A stretch of DNA of 64,000 nt from Nostoc sp. S4 (GCA_029379225.1 JAQYWR010000001.1:186001-250000); one strand, 5' to 3'; positions 27,332-36,700 are shown, numbered from the stretch's first letter. The notes: generated from the sequence alone by a model not told the origin. Made by a program: numbers and translations.

Positions 27332-28558
27332 TTACGGTTCCACCCAGCGTCCATCAGCCTTAATTAGATTGATTAATTCCTCTACACCTTTGTCTTCTGG
27401 GACTTTTTTAATTTCTTCTCTGCCACGATACAAAGAAATGTAACCAGGTGTTTTGCCAACGTAACCATAGTCGGCATCTGCCATTTCTCCTGGCCCATTG
27501 ACAATACAGCCCATAACTGCTATGTCCAGACCAGTTAAGTGTTTAGTCGCTTCCCGGACTTTGTGTAGCACTTCCTCTAAGTTAAACAAAGTCCGTCCGC
27601 AGGAAGGACAGGCGACATATTCCACCATTGTTTTCCGCAATCCCAAAGCTTGGAGAATGCTGTAGCACACGGGAATTTCTTTTTCTGGTGGTTCTGTCAG
27701 TGAGACGCGAATTGTGTCGCCAATACCATCAGCGAGTAATGTCGCAATCCCAGCTGTCGATTTGATTCGTCCATATTCACCATCACCGGCTTCTGTAACA
27801 CCTAAATGTAACGGATAATCCATACCTAGTTGATCCATGCGCTTGGCGATCAGGCGATAGGCGGCTACCATCACTGGTACTCGTGAAGCTTTCATGGAAA
27901 TTACCAAGTTGCGGAAATCTAAAGATTCACAAATGCGAATAAATTCTATGGCTGATTCCACCATTCCTTCAGGGGTGTCACCGTAAGTAAATAACATTCT
28001 CTCAGCCAGGGAACCATGATTTACCCCAATTCGCATCGATTTCCCCTGGTCGCGCAAAGAAATTACCAGAGGTTCTAAGGTTTCACGGATTTTTTCGCCA
28101 ATTTCGTCAAATTCAGCTTTACTATACCCAGTTCTATTAAAGTTTGGCTTTTCAAAGACATATAACCCTGGATTAATCCGCACTTTATCTATGTGCTTGG
28201 AGACTTCCAGAGCAATTTTCATTCCATTATGATGGACATCAGCCACCACTGGCACGTTTTGATAAGTTTTAATTAATTTTTGTTTAATTTCTGCTAAAGC
28301 TTTAGCATGAGCCATACTTGGTACAGTGACGCGGACAATTTCACAGCCAATTTCGTGGAGACGACGAATAGCAGCCACGGAACCATCAATATCAAGAGTA
28401 TCTTCGTTAATCATCGACTGTACTACAACGGGGTAGCCACCTCCAATGGTGACATTACCTACCTTTACAGGACGAGTTTGACGCCGCTTGATGGTTGTAT
28501 CAAAGGTCGGTTGGCTTAATGTAGTATTTGAAGTATTGAGTGTGGGCAGAGTTTGCAT
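27332..28558 (-). CDS. ispG: 4-hydroxy-3-methylbut-2-enyl diphosphate synthase
   Basis: Iron-sulfur enzyme of the MEP pathway, converting MEcPP to HMBPP for isoprenoid (carotenoid, phytol, quinone) synthesis. The start at 28558 gives MQTLPTLN and 408 residues, the usual cyanobacterial length; an upstream start would add 22 unconserved residues. The N-terminal TIM barrel contains [14 protein letters not shown] and the conserved INPG. The C-terminal [4Fe-4S] domain has Cys ligands in CPSCGRTLF (near 319) and GCIVNGPGE (near 349). The tail is coded right up to a CT-rich satellite. ispD, another MEP gene, lies 5.5 kb away. Confidence 0.97.
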   Translation of the reverse strand: MQTLPTLNTSNTTLSQPTFDTTIKRRQTRPVKVGNVTIGGGYPVVVQSMINEDTLDIDGSVAAIRRLHEIGCEIVRVTVPSMAHAKALAEIKQKLIKTYQNVPVVADVHHNGMKIALEVSKHIDKVRINPGLYVFEKPNFNRTGYSKAEFDEIGEKIRETLEPLVISLRDQGKSMRIGVNHGSLAERMLFTYGDTPEGMVESAIEFIRICESLDFRNLVISMKASRVPVMVAAYRLIAKRMDQLGMDYPLHLGVTEAGDGEYGRIKSTAGIATLLADGIGDTIRVSLTEPPEKEIPVCYSILQALGLRKTMVEYVACPSCGRTLFNLEEVLHKVREATKHLTGLDIAVMGCIVNGPGEMADADYGYVGKTPGYISLYRGREEIKKVPEDKGVEELINLIKADGRWVEP

Positions 28559-28974
28559 AACCTGTAATGGCAAATTTGTTGTAGCTATATCAGATTTAAT
28601 AAATCTCTGTTCCCAGATTGCCACAGCTAGGACTTTTTTAGACGATTACGTAGAAAAAAAATGGAGTAAAGTAAAAATCCTTTTAGGCTTTGGGGAACCC
28701 TAGTTATTGAAAAAGTAGGAATGTAGGATTTCTCAAAGCAATTTTTGCTGCATTTTTGCACAGTAAAAAAGGACAGGGAATATTATAGTAAAAACTTTTG
28801 ATTATCGTAATTTAATTTTATTTAATTTTGTTACAAATCCTGAATCAGGATCGGAAGAAATTTTATTGCTAACCTTAGGTTCTCATGATGATGTGTACTA
28901 ACGTAACACTAGACTTAAGAAAACTTGGGTATTGAAGTTATAGATGTTATTACAGAATAAATCCAACTGTAATT
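28559..28974. other. Divergent AT-rich intergenic region
   Basis: About 415 bases carrying the promoters of ispG and the cysteine hydrolase. I see no repeats, RNA gene or coding remnant in it. Confidence 0.5.
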
Positions 28975-30009
28975 ATGAATACCCAAACAATAACCCAACT
29001 ACCAATTCCGTCGCACTTTAACCCCGATCGAGTCGGCGAAGTTTGGCGCGTACACTATCAAGAACTTGCAGCAGCAGCCGAAACATGGGTGAAACAACAC
29101 AAAATTCAACCTGCATCTTTAGATAAAACCCGCATTTGCCTACTTTTAATTGATGTCCAAAACACCTTCTGCATTCCTGGATTTGAATTATTTGTGGGTG
29201 GAAAATCTGGTATTGCAGCAGTGAATGATAATCGACGATTGTCTGAATTTATCTATCGCAATTTGGGAGTAATTACAAAAATTATACCCACTTTAGATAC
29301 TCATACAACAACGCAAATTTTCCATCCGATATTTTGGGTGAACGCCGCCGGAGAACATCCCACCCCAGCAGCTACTAGTATCACTCCTAAAGATATCAAA
29401 CAAGGTATTTGGAAAGTCAACCCAGCAGTTGCTAATAGTGTAACTAATGGCAATTATGAATTATTAGAAAAACATGCTTATCATTATGTTAAAAAACTCA
29501 GTCAAGACGGTAAATATCCACTCACCGTTTGGCCTTATCATTCAATGTTGGGTGGTATTGGTCATGCTTTAGTTTCCTCAGTGGAGGAAGCAATATTTTT
29601 CCACTGCATTGCTCGTCAGAGTCAAACACAATTTGAGATTAAAGGAGAAAATCCTTTAACAGAAAACTATTCTATTCTACGTCCAGAAGTGTTAGAAGAT
29701 TTTGAACAACGTCCACTTGCTCAAAAGAATATTCAGCTAATAAAGCAACTTTTAGAATTTGATATTGTAATTATTGGTGGTCAAGCTAAAAGTCATTGTG
29801 TAGCCTGGACAATTGACGATTTATTAACAGAAATTAAACAGGTAGATAGCACCCTTGCTCAAAAAATCTACTTGCTAGAAGATTGCACTTCTCCTGTTGT
29901 TGTTCCTGGTGTTGTGGATTACACAGAACAGGCAGATGCAGCGTTTGCCAGATTTGCACAAGCAGGAATGCACATCGTCAAATCTAACGAAATTGAGAAT
30001 TGGGCATAG
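28975..30009 (+). CDS. Isochorismatase-family cysteine hydrolase (large, nicotinamidase-related)
   Basis: Hydrolase of the isochorismatase fold, 344 residues, clearly longer than the usual 180-220. The catalytic Asp60 is in LLLIDVQNTFCIPGFELFVG and the nucleophile Cys275 in GGQAKSHCVAWT, matching the GxAxxxCV pattern of nicotinamidases. The metal-site-like DTHTTTQIFHPIFWV follows the first strand. The long central insertion (KVNPAVANSVTNG to about residue 250) includes the conserved-looking PYHSMLGGIGHALVSSVEEA. The substrate is unknown; a nicotinamidase or amidase role is possible. It stands alone and faces away from ispG. Confidence 0.85.
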   Translation: MNTQTITQLPIPSHFNPDRVGEVWRVHYQELAAAAETWVKQHKIQPASLDKTRICLLLIDVQNTFCIPGFELFVGGKSGIAAVNDNRRLSEFIYRNLGVITKIIPTLDTHTTTQIFHPIFWVNAAGEHPTPAATSITPKDIKQGIWKVNPAVANSVTNGNYELLEKHAYHYVKKLSQDGKYPLTVWPYHSMLGGIGHALVSSVEEAIFFHCIARQSQTQFEIKGENPLTENYSILRPEVLEDFEQRPLAQKNIQLIKQLLEFDIVIIGGQAKSHCVAWTIDDLLTEIKQVDSTLAQKIYLLEDCTSPVVVPGVVDYTEQADAAFARFAQAGMHIVKSNEIENWA

Positions 30010-30112
30010 GGCACTTGTACTGAGCGTAGCCGAAGTATGGGGCATTGGAAGTGCTGACTGTTGACTGTCTAGTAAAGAGTTATTCTGCTCATCTCCCCCA
30101 GTTCCCATTCCC

Positions 30113-31009
30113 TTATTTCTTCAAATAACCTTTAGGATCTTGCGCTACCCAACCCAGAGATGAGCTAGAACGCACTTCAAAATGGAGATGCGGTTGACTG
30201 GTACTTGGTGTTCCACTGGTACCTACAGTTCCCAGTAAGTCTCCTTTTTTTACTTGCTGACCAACGCTGACTTTGATACTGTCAAGTTGAGCGTAGCGGC
30301 TTTGCAGTCCCCCACTATGGTTAATAATGACCAACTTGCCATAACTACCTTGGTCATCGGCAAAGGCTACGGTTCCAGGTGCGATCGCTAGCACATCTGT
30401 ACCCACTGGTGCTAACAAATCAACGCCGCTATGGAAGAAAACTTGACTTGTACTAGGGTTAATCTGCCAGCCGTAAGCTAATCCCACAGTTGCCACCTGG
30501 GCCAAAGGATATCCAGACACAGATGCTCGGTTTGGCGTACCTGTATCAGTAGGTACAGGAGACTTGGTGACAACACCATTGGGCGACCAATTTACCCCCG
30601 GAACAAACACGATTCTGGGGTCTTGTTGGCAGCCATTCACCTCAAAAAGGCTATCAGCACGAACCTTGTATTTTGCTGCCACTTGCCGCCAAGTTTGACC
30701 GCGAGGCACTTCGACTACAATCCCATTGTAAGGAGGAATTTGCAGCACACTGCCAACGGCAGCGATCGCCCCGTTATCCTGCAAAACCGGATTCATTCCG
30801 ATAATAGTTGTAGGAATAAGATTGTAGCGCTGCGCTATACTCTCCAAAGTTTCGCCACGAACTACTTTATGACGTTGGAAGCGAGATAGGGCTGGAATTG
30901 GGCAACCGCTTACAACAGCACTGGCGCTGTTCAAGCTTGGCATTATGGATACTAGGCCTAAGGCGCTAACTAAGCTACAGAGAAATAGTTGACGAAAAGG
31001 TAAAGTCAT
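30113..31009 (-). CDS. LysM and M23 peptidase domain protein (cell-wall endopeptidase)
   Basis: Secreted 298-residue protein that should act on peptidoglycan. A signal peptide ends near SASA (residue 31). LysM repeat 1 is HKVVRGETLESIAQRYNLIP (about 46-92). A second LysM follows at about 97-140 (VVEVPRGQTWRQVAAKYKVR). The C-terminal LytM/M23 metallopeptidase domain has the zinc ligands in HSGVDLLAPVG and HLHFEVR, with the LGTVGTSG turn before it. All ligands are present, so it is probably active. It is transcribed away from the HtrA protease gene across a MITE-bearing gap. Confidence 0.92.
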   Translation of the reverse strand: MTLPFRQLFLCSLVSALGLVSIMPSLNSASAVVSGCPIPALSRFQRHKVVRGETLESIAQRYNLIPTTIIGMNPVLQDNGAIAAVGSVLQIPPYNGIVVEVPRGQTWRQVAAKYKVRADSLFEVNGCQQDPRIVFVPGVNWSPNGVVTKSPVPTDTGTPNRASVSGYPLAQVATVGLAYGWQINPSTSQVFFHSGVDLLAPVGTDVLAIAPGTVAFADDQGSYGKLVIINHSGGLQSRYAQLDSIKVSVGQQVKKGDLLGTVGTSGTPSTSQPHLHFEVRSSSSLGWVAQDPKGYLKK

Positions 31010-31122
31010 GTATACAAGTCAAGAGCGCATTAACTTTAGATTTTAGATGGAGAGTTTAGGGATTGGGGGATTCGCATTGGGCATAGGGGAGACGATCCAG
31101 GCAAAATAACTTTTACTCTTAG

Positions 31123-31257
31123 AGCAGTTTGCAACTAAATGAGGTACACAACTAAAGAATTAAAAATAAAAATTCTTCTTCTCCCTCCTGCAAGAACTGC
31201 CCTCTGCCTCCTGCCTCAAAACCAGTCAATTTGTACCTCATGCACTTGAAATATGCT
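31123..31257. mobile_element. MITE with 28-bp terminal inverted repeats and TA flanks
   Basis: The ends AGCAGTTTGCAACTAAATGA... and the inverted ...TGCACTTGAAATATGCT agree at about 20 of 28 positions, with a perfect inner ATGAGGTACA/TGTACCTCAT. Both sides have TA, the target duplication of IS630/Tc1-type elements. The 135-bp interior has STRR-like CTGCCTC units and no gene. Confidence 0.6.
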
Positions 31258-31399
31258 GTAACTCCTCATTTATCAGTCATCAGTTATCAATCAACACTCC
31301 CAATCCCTAAATTCCTGATAAATTGATCTGTCCACTTGCCGTTAGCTTGACTACACTTAGAAATTAGCAACTGCATTGCTGTCCTTAAGTAGAATGATT

Positions 31400-32605
31400 A
31401 TGAAGTTATCCTTAAAGCAACTGGCCGTTTATCTGTTTTTACTGGCGATCGGCGGCGGTGCAGGTTTGTTTGGCAGTCGTTATCTGCTGCCGCAAAATTC
31501 CTCGTTCCAACAGTTAAAAAATGTAACGACGGCTTTGCCTCCAGAATCGGTAGTTCCTAATTCTTCTAACGGAGCGTTTGGGAATACTGGGGGCAATAAT
31601 GTAAATTTTATTGCAACGGCAGTGCAAAAAGTTGGCCCAGCTGTGGTGCGAATTAATGCTACCCGTAAAGTAGCCAATCCTATTTCTGATGCTTTGAAAA
31701 ATCCTTTGTTGCGACGATTCTTTGGAGAGGATGAGGAACCAATTCCCCAAGAACGCATTGAGCGCGGTACGGGTTCGGGATTTATTTTGAGTGAAGATGG
31801 AGAATTACTCACTAATGCTCATGTTGTAGCCGATACAGACACGGTACAAGTTACCCTCAAGGATGGTCGGACTTTAGAGGGAAAAGTGGTGGGAGTTGAT
31901 TCGATGACTGATGTGGCTGTAGTGAAAATCAATGAGAATCATCTGCCGACAGTAAAGCTGGGAAATTCCCAAAACTTGATACCAGGACAGTGGGCGATCG
32001 CTATTGGCAATCCTCTGGGTTTAGATAATACTGTCACCATTGGTATTATCAGCGCTACAGACCGCACTAGCGCTCAAGTTGGTGTCCCAGACAAGCGAGT
32101 TACCTTTATCCAAACTGATGCAGCAATTAACCCCGGCAATTCTGGTGGTCCATTGTTAAATGCCCAAGGCGAAGTCATTGGTATTAACACTGCCATCCGC
32201 GCTGATGCTCAAGGACTCGGTTTTGCCATCCCTATTGAAACTGCTGCCCGTATTGCCAATGAACTTTTTACCAAAGGGCGTGTAGAACATCCCTTCTTGG
32301 GCATTGACATGGTAGATCTGACTTCCATTAGAAAACAGCAGATTAATCAAGAAAATCAGCTAAATATTCAGCAGGAAGCAGGGATTGTGATTAAAGGAGT
32401 AACGCAGGACTCTCCAGCCAACTTAGCAGGACTCCTTCCTGGAGACGTGATTCAAAAAGTCAACTCTCAACCAGTCAAAACCTCAGCCCAAGTACAGAAG
32501 TTGGTAGAGTCCAGCAAAGTTGGGGATATTCTCGCGATCGAAGTTAACCGCAGCAGTAAAATTCAAACCTTCAAAGTGCAATTAGGAACTTACCCCAAAA
32601 AATAG
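31400..32605 (+). CDS. HtrA/HhoA-type trypsin-like serine protease with PDZ domain
   Basis: Envelope quality-control protease of the Deg/HtrA family. A membrane anchor or signal (LAVYLFLLAIGGGAGLFG) is followed by a protease domain with the triad His140 (TNAHVVAD), Asp170 (MTDVAVVKI) and Ser248 (GNSGGPLLNAQGE), all in standard contexts. One PDZ domain covers about 300-390 (GIVIKGVTQDSPANLAGLLP). The single PDZ and about 400 residues fit cyanobacterial HhoA/HhoB/HtrA; which one is not resolved. The ATG at 31400 is preferred; ATG 31394 and TTG 31376 are in frame. Confidence 0.93.
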   Translation: MKLSLKQLAVYLFLLAIGGGAGLFGSRYLLPQNSSFQQLKNVTTALPPESVVPNSSNGAFGNTGGNNVNFIATAVQKVGPAVVRINATRKVANPISDALKNPLLRRFFGEDEEPIPQERIERGTGSGFILSEDGELLTNAHVVADTDTVQVTLKDGRTLEGKVVGVDSMTDVAVVKINENHLPTVKLGNSQNLIPGQWAIAIGNPLGLDNTVTIGIISATDRTSAQVGVPDKRVTFIQTDAAINPGNSGGPLLNAQGEVIGINTAIRADAQGLGFAIPIETAARIANELFTKGRVEHPFLGIDMVDLTSIRKQQINQENQLNIQQEAGIVIKGVTQDSPANLAGLLPGDVIQKVNSQPVKTSAQVQKLVESSKVGDILAIEVNRSSKIQTFKVQLGTYPKK

Positions 32606-32632
32606 TTAGGAGTTAGAAGTTATGAGTGAGGA

Positions 32633-32660
32633 GAGACGCGATTAATCGCGTTTGTACAAG
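32633..32660. repeat. Palindromic interspersed repeat (GCGATTAATCGC core)
   Basis: GAGACGCGATTAATCGCG-TTTGTACAAG contains a perfect palindrome around ATTAAT. Its inverse recurs inside the coding sequence at 41353-41380 with about 24 of 27 bases the same. It is flanked by TTAGGAGTTAGAAGTTA-type tandem units, on both sides, in the gap after the HtrA gene. Confidence 0.75.
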
Positions 32661-32729
32661 AGCGAGAAGTTAGAAGTTAAAAACTTTCCATAACTCCTAA
32701 CTCCTAATTCTCAACTCTCAACTCATTAT

Positions 32730-33068
32730 TCATAACTTTTGCTCTAACTGCATCCTTTGTTCCATCTGACGTAGAAAATAACCCGTCATCATGGCCGATG
32801 CTAGAAGCCCTGCTAGATTCTCCCGATCTGTTGTAATTTGCACATTGAAATTTTCTGCTGGGAGCATTCCCACTAGCCCTTGAACATTTTGCGAAATGAT
32901 TTGTTTAATTTCGGGGCTGACGGACTGGGCGACCCGGGCTAAAACATCAGGAGACTGATGCTGTAGATATTTGAGTAATTGATTGGGGTATTCCTCAGAG
33001 TGATCTGAAAGAAGTTGATTAGGGTGTTCCTCAGAGTTGTCATTCAAAAAGTCAGGATTAAACACCAT
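32730..33068 (-). CDS. DUF760 family protein
   Basis: 112-residue soluble protein of the DUF760 family shared by cyanobacteria and plastids. The family core is QLLKYLQHQSPDVLARVAQS, then VSPEIKQIISQNVQGLVGML, ending in LAGLLASAMMTGYFLRQMEQ. The N-terminal 30 residues contain an imperfect duplication (EEHPNQLL...EEYPNQLL). In plants a member influences regulated degradation of a plastid enzyme, but the function in cyanobacteria is unknown to me. It follows scpB on the same strand across a satellite tract. Confidence 0.85.
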   Translation of the reverse strand: MVFNPDFLNDNSEEHPNQLLSDHSEEYPNQLLKYLQHQSPDVLARVAQSVSPEIKQIISQNVQGLVGMLPAENFNVQITTDRENLAGLLASAMMTGYFLRQMEQRMQLEQKL

Positions 33069-33152
33069 TGGCAGTTTTATTTAGCTTAATTGCTAACTCT
33101 ACTCTAAACCATAGTACAAGGGTAGCGCATTCACCACGGGTATAAGTCATTA

Positions 33153-33291
33153 AGAGGAGTGGGGAGAGTGGGGAGAGAGGGGAGTGTGGGAGGATGGGGA
33201 AGAAATCTTTCCCCCCACACCTCCCACCCTTCCCACACTTCCTTTTCCTCCCACACCTCCCACACCCCCCACACCTCCAATGCCTCATTCC
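33153..33291. repeat. Satellite tract with GAAGAAATCTTTCCCCCC core
   Basis: GGGGAGAGTGG units on one side and CCTCCCACACC-type units on the other flank the core at 33199-33216. It fills the gap between DUF760 and scpB and ends at the scpB stop. It is related to the tracts at 27210 and 47447. Confidence 0.8.
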
Positions 33292-33834
33292 CTATTCCCT
33301 ACTCCCCACTCCGTTAAGTTCTAGTTGAAGTTCTAGTTGTTCTTGCTTGTGGTTAGTGGCAAGTATTTGCGGAAGTTCTTCAATTTGGAAATATTGATGA
33401 AATTTTGGGGTTACTTGCAGCGAGTAGGAGCGAGAATCGCTATCTCGCCGCTTGCGGACGAAACCGAGTTCAACTAGTTCTGGAACGTGCTGATATACTC
33501 CTGAACCCCGCAAATTAATTAAGTCGCTCTGGAGTATCGGATTATTGAGAGCGATCGCCGCCAAAGTTCGCAATGCACCTACACCCAATTCTACTGGTAT
33601 CATAGTTTGCACCAAGTCATGAAAGTCAGACCTGAGTTGCAAACTGTAACCATCTGGGGTTTCTACTACCTCTAGGGCGCTATCTCGGTGGGCATAGTTG
33701 TCCATTAGTTCAATCATGCCTTCCTTAACAGTAGCGCGATCGCAAGCGGCATACTCGGCGATTTCGCCGAGCGACAAGGGTTTACCCTTTAAATAGAGAA
33801 TCGCTTCTATCTTAGTCGCTGTGGCTGTAATCAT
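33292..33834 (-). CDS. scpB: Segregation and condensation protein B
   Basis: Subunit of the SMC-ScpA-ScpB chromosome condensation complex. The 180 residues contain two winged-helix domains: ATKIEAILYLKGKPLSLGEI at the N-terminus and ALRTLAAIALNNPILQSDLI with the following LRGSGVYQHVPELVELGFV, a highly typical ScpB stretch. Length is normal. The C-terminal 20 residues, rich in Glu and Gln (EQLELQLELNG), run into the satellite. The ATG sits at the edge of a TCATTGG-type tandem repeat, so the repeat provides its 5' leader. Confidence 0.93.
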   Translation of the reverse strand: MITATATKIEAILYLKGKPLSLGEIAEYAACDRATVKEGMIELMDNYAHRDSALEVVETPDGYSLQLRSDFHDLVQTMIPVELGVGALRTLAAIALNNPILQSDLINLRGSGVYQHVPELVELGFVRKRRDSDSRSYSLQVTPKFHQYFQIEELPQILATNHKQEQLELQLELNGVGSRE

Positions 33835-33910
33835 TTAGTCATTAGTCATAAGTCATTGGTCATTAGTCATTGGTCATTAGTTATTAACAAACAACTAATG
33901 ACAAATCACA
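33835..33910. repeat. STRR tract (TCATTAG/TCATTGG heptamers)
   Basis: About ten head-to-tail variants of TCATTAG and TCATTGG, then the inverse CTAATGACAAATCAC. It directly precedes the scpB start codon on the minus strand. Confidence 0.85.
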
Positions 33911-34048
33911 ACTAACAATCAACAAGTTTCTGGGATCATATCCTAAAATGTCAAAAATATTTTAACAATTTGAAAATTGGGGAGTGTTGACAGTTGACGG
34001 TTGACTGAGGAGTTAGGAATTTTCTCCATCTCCCCAATCCCCACTTCC

Positions 34049-34732
34049 TCAAAAACCTCTGCTTGTAAGGATAAATTCTGCGAGCGCTAAATCTTGTGGA
34101 GTAGTGACTTTTAAATTTGTCTCTTCTCCTTCGACAATTCGGACTTGAATGCCGCATTTTTCAAACAAAGCGGCATCGTCTGTTACTTCCCAACCTTGAC
34201 GGACACCTTCAGCATGACACTGCTTCAACAATTTGACATCAAATCCTTGGGGAGTTTGTGCTGCCCACAGTTGTTGTCTGTCGGGTGTACTCTGAATTAT
34301 TCGTTGTCCATCGACAACTTTGATGGTGTCTTTGACGGCCACCGCAGCAATTAAACCAGGACAGTGGCGAATGGCTTGGGCACAAGAGTTAAATAAATCT
34401 GGTGTGACCAAGCATCTGGCTCCATCGTGAATCAACACTTGTTCTGCATCGGCTGGTAGCGCCTGTAAGCCATTGTAAACAGATTCTTGGCGGGTAGAGC
34501 CGCCTGGAATCAATTCGACTGGTTTGGTTAGCTTCAAATCGGCGAGAATTGCTTTCAAATCAGGCCAGTCAGTGGGTTGGGAAACAATCCCGATCCAAGC
34601 GATCGCGCTGGCGGCTTGGGCGGCTAACAAAGTCCAAGCAATAATTGGTTGCGATCGCACTCTTAGCAGGAGTTTATTGCGGTTACTCCCCATTCTTTTG
34701 CCGATTCCCGCAGCTGGAATTAGTAAATACAC
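34049..34732 (-). CDS. ispD: 2-C-methyl-D-erythritol 4-phosphate cytidylyltransferase
   Basis: MEP-pathway enzyme that joins MEP and CTP to give CDP-ME. Family signatures are intact: IPAAGIGKRMGSNRNKLLL at the N-terminus (nucleotide binding), HDGARCLVTPDL in the middle, AVAVKDTIKVVDG, and LWAAQTPQGFDVKLL followed by TDDAALFEKCG near the C-terminus. I chose the GTG at 34732 because GAGGA lies 5 bases before it; a TTG at 34744 overlaps that site. 227 residues is the normal length. It is upstream of scpB on the same strand and divergent from the GT9 gene. Confidence 0.95.
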   Translation of the reverse strand: MYLLIPAAGIGKRMGSNRNKLLLRVRSQPIIAWTLLAAQAASAIAWIGIVSQPTDWPDLKAILADLKLTKPVELIPGGSTRQESVYNGLQALPADAEQVLIHDGARCLVTPDLFNSCAQAIRHCPGLIAAVAVKDTIKVVDGQRIIQSTPDRQQLWAAQTPQGFDVKLLKQCHAEGVRQGWEVTDDAALFEKCGIQVRIVEGEETNLKVTTPQDLALAEFILTSRGF

Positions 34733-34801
34733 AGAATTCCTCAATCTTTAAGCTATATATTTTCCCCTAAAATAAGGAGCGAGTAAGCGTCAATAAATAT
34801 T

Positions 34802-35761
34802 ATGCGAGTAGTAGCCCTTGTACCTGGCTCAATTGGCGACCAAATTCTCTTGTTTCCGACTCTAGATAACCTGAAGCGCTATTACCCAAACGCTCAGATA
34901 GATGTCGTTGTTGAACCCCAAGCAAAGGCAGCCTACCAGGTCAGCAAGTCAGTTCACGAGGTAATGGCTTTTGATTTCAAAGACCGTAACAGTCTGGCAG
35001 ATTGGGGCAACCTGGTGGGCACAATTCGCGATCGCGAGTACGATGTTGCCATTGCTGTGAGACAAAGTTGGTCGGTAGGTCTTTTACTTTGGTTGACGGG
35101 AATTCCCATACGCATTGGTTACCAAGGCAAGGGTTCGGTTTTTCTAACCCAGGCTGTGCTGTTCAATCCATCCCAGTATGGAGCGGCAGCATATCACGAA
35201 TTGCTGCAACCATTGGGTATTAATGCTCCTGTACCAGAGTTGGCAGTAAATGTGCCAAAACCAGATATTGAGTGGGCACAAAAAGAACAAAAACGTTTAG
35301 GAGTACATGAAACTGGCTATATCTTGATTGATGGGCGTTCTGAGCAGTTATCTCAGGATAAAGAACAGGATAAAACCTACCCTGTGGAAAGTTGGCGGCA
35401 AATAATCCAAGATTTCCAATACAAGCAGCCGGATCTGCCTGTGGTGGTGATTAAGGGGGCTGACGACGATCAGTTTGTGCGATCGCTTCTGGAGTCTTCT
35501 CCAGATATCAAGGTGACTGCCCCAGGCGATATTGGTAAGTTAACTGCCATGATTGCCGGGGCAAATTTAATGTTGTCTACTGATAGTGCGGCACTACAAC
35601 TGAGCGTTGCAGTACAAACTTATACTATTGCCCTGCTTGGCCCCACCGATCCAGCTAAGTTGTTGCCGAAAAACGATAAATTCCTTGCTATCAAATCCCC
35701 TACGGGCAAAACAGCGGATATTTCACCAAACGCTGTTTTGGAGAAAATTTGGGATGGTTGA
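34802..35761 (+). CDS. Glycosyltransferase family 9 protein (heptosyltransferase-like)
   Basis: 319-residue GT-B glycosyltransferase of family 9. The N-terminal VVALVPGSIGDQILLFPTLD is the classic GDxxxxxP start of heptosyltransferases. The C-terminal half has GDIGKLTAMIAGANLMLSTD then SAALQLSVAVQTYTIALLGP, the nucleotide-sugar-binding segment of the family. The expected G-x-H in that segment is absent (SAALQL), so donor binding may differ. It probably acts on lipopolysaccharide or another surface glycan. It is divergent from ispD with a 69-bp shared promoter region. Confidence 0.85.
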   Translation: MRVVALVPGSIGDQILLFPTLDNLKRYYPNAQIDVVVEPQAKAAYQVSKSVHEVMAFDFKDRNSLADWGNLVGTIRDREYDVAIAVRQSWSVGLLLWLTGIPIRIGYQGKGSVFLTQAVLFNPSQYGAAAYHELLQPLGINAPVPELAVNVPKPDIEWAQKEQKRLGVHETGYILIDGRSEQLSQDKEQDKTYPVESWRQIIQDFQYKQPDLPVVVIKGADDDQFVRSLLESSPDIKVTAPGDIGKLTAMIAGANLMLSTDSAALQLSVAVQTYTIALLGPTDPAKLLPKNDKFLAIKSPTGKTADISPNAVLEKIWDG

Positions 35762-36150
35762 ACAAGAACACAGAATTCAGCAATCTTTTAGAGGAGGATT
35801 GAAACCCACCATCTAGAAGCACTACCAAATTTTCTTGTTTTATAGGGAACTTGAACCCGTTTACTAATTTACCAGTCGCACAGAATTAAGTTAAAATTCT
35901 GGCGACTGACACCTTGCGATTGACCAATTCTGACAAAGAAGGCAGGTGACAGAGGGTAAAAGGCAGCCCCGATGAAACAAGTTTCACCGCCATGCATAAA
36001 AAAGTTTCTTCCCCTACACTCCACACCCTTTTTGAAGTCAGAAGGAAATAAGTATTAATAAAACTTTAGTTACGGGTTATTAGCCCAGTTTAAAAAAGGA
36101 TACTGGTACAAGCGGAAAGTGCCACAAGATACAAAGGTCTTTGCTTCAAT
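35762..36150. other. Gene-free stretch after the GT9 gene
   Basis: About 390 bases with no convincing gene. It includes a lone AGGATTGAAAC at 35793-35803 that resembles the end of cyanobacterial CRISPR repeats but is not repeated. Confidence 0.4.
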
Positions 36151-36170
36151 CCCACGTTTTAAAACGTGGG
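36151..36170. mobile_element. Perfect 20-bp palindrome, possible IS200/IS605-type end
   Basis: CCCACGTTTTAAAACGTGGG, preceded by TTGCTTCAAT and followed by TTCCTCAAG. Subterminal hairpins of this type mark ends of IS200/IS605 elements and their small non-autonomous derivatives in cyanobacteria. No transposase or tnpB remnant is nearby, so only a remnant end could be present. It could also act as a terminator for the convergent GT9 and CRR6 genes. Confidence 0.4.
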
Positions 36171-36214
36171 TTCCTCAAGCTGGACTGCCTCCTATCTCCT
36201 GCCTCCTGAATTCT

Positions 36215-36700
36215 TTAAAATATCTCAAAAAAAGCATCGTCTAATTCATAACCCAGCATTTGCGCCATAGACTTCAGCCGAGATAAGCTGGGAATGCCTT
36301 GCTGTTTGAGCCAATCACCCAAAATAAAGATTTTGTGCATCAAAAATATTTCTAAGGCTTCCGGATTGTACTGAATACCTTCTTGAGAACTGAACTGATG
36401 TGGTACTAGCATGGCGGTATAACGAACAAATTCTCCAGCTTTCCAATCCAGTAAAAATGGTAACCAGGGGTATTTGGCGTCTAAACGCACGAACCACAGC
36501 CGGATCTCTGGAATTTCTGAGAGTTCTCGGGGATCGCTTGGTTCTTTGTTGTAATTGATATCAAAGCGTAGCTGCTGTTCGTGGGCCGCGACCCCATCTT
36601 GCAGCAGTTGTTCGATCGCCACGAAAGCAGGTGACAGATCCAAATTGTTAATCAAGTCATTATCGAGTGCGATCGCAATTGTTTTTGACTCAGCAGCCAC
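36215..36700 (-). CDS. crr6: CRR6 family protein (NDH-1 assembly factor)
   Basis: 161-residue cytoplasmic protein of the CRR6 family, which in cyanobacteria and chloroplasts helps mature the NdhI subunit of the NDH-1 complex used in cyclic electron flow and CO2 uptake. The family core is very clear: DPRELSEIPEIRLWFVRLDA, YPWLPFLLDWKAGEFVRYTA, MLVPHQFSSQEGIQYNPEAL and EIFLMHKIFILGDWLKQQG. The C-terminus ends MAQMLGYELDDAFFEIF. Length is typical. It stands alone; no ndh gene is in the window. Confidence 0.9.
   Translation of the reverse strand: MAAESKTIAIALDNDLINNLDLSPAFVAIEQLLQDGVAAHEQQLRFDINYNKEPSDPRELSEIPEIRLWFVRLDAKYPWLPFLLDWKAGEFVRYTAMLVPHQFSSQEGIQYNPEALEIFLMHKIFILGDWLKQQGIPSLSRLKSMAQMLGYELDDAFFEIF

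Noticed and set aside
33058..33288. Open frame made of Cys/Gly-rich repeats
   Set aside because: It is the translation of the satellite tract, not a protein gene.
35782..35803. CRISPR repeat-like end (GGATTGAAAC)
   Set aside because: It is a single occurrence with no second repeat or spacer spacing and no cas gene in the window.
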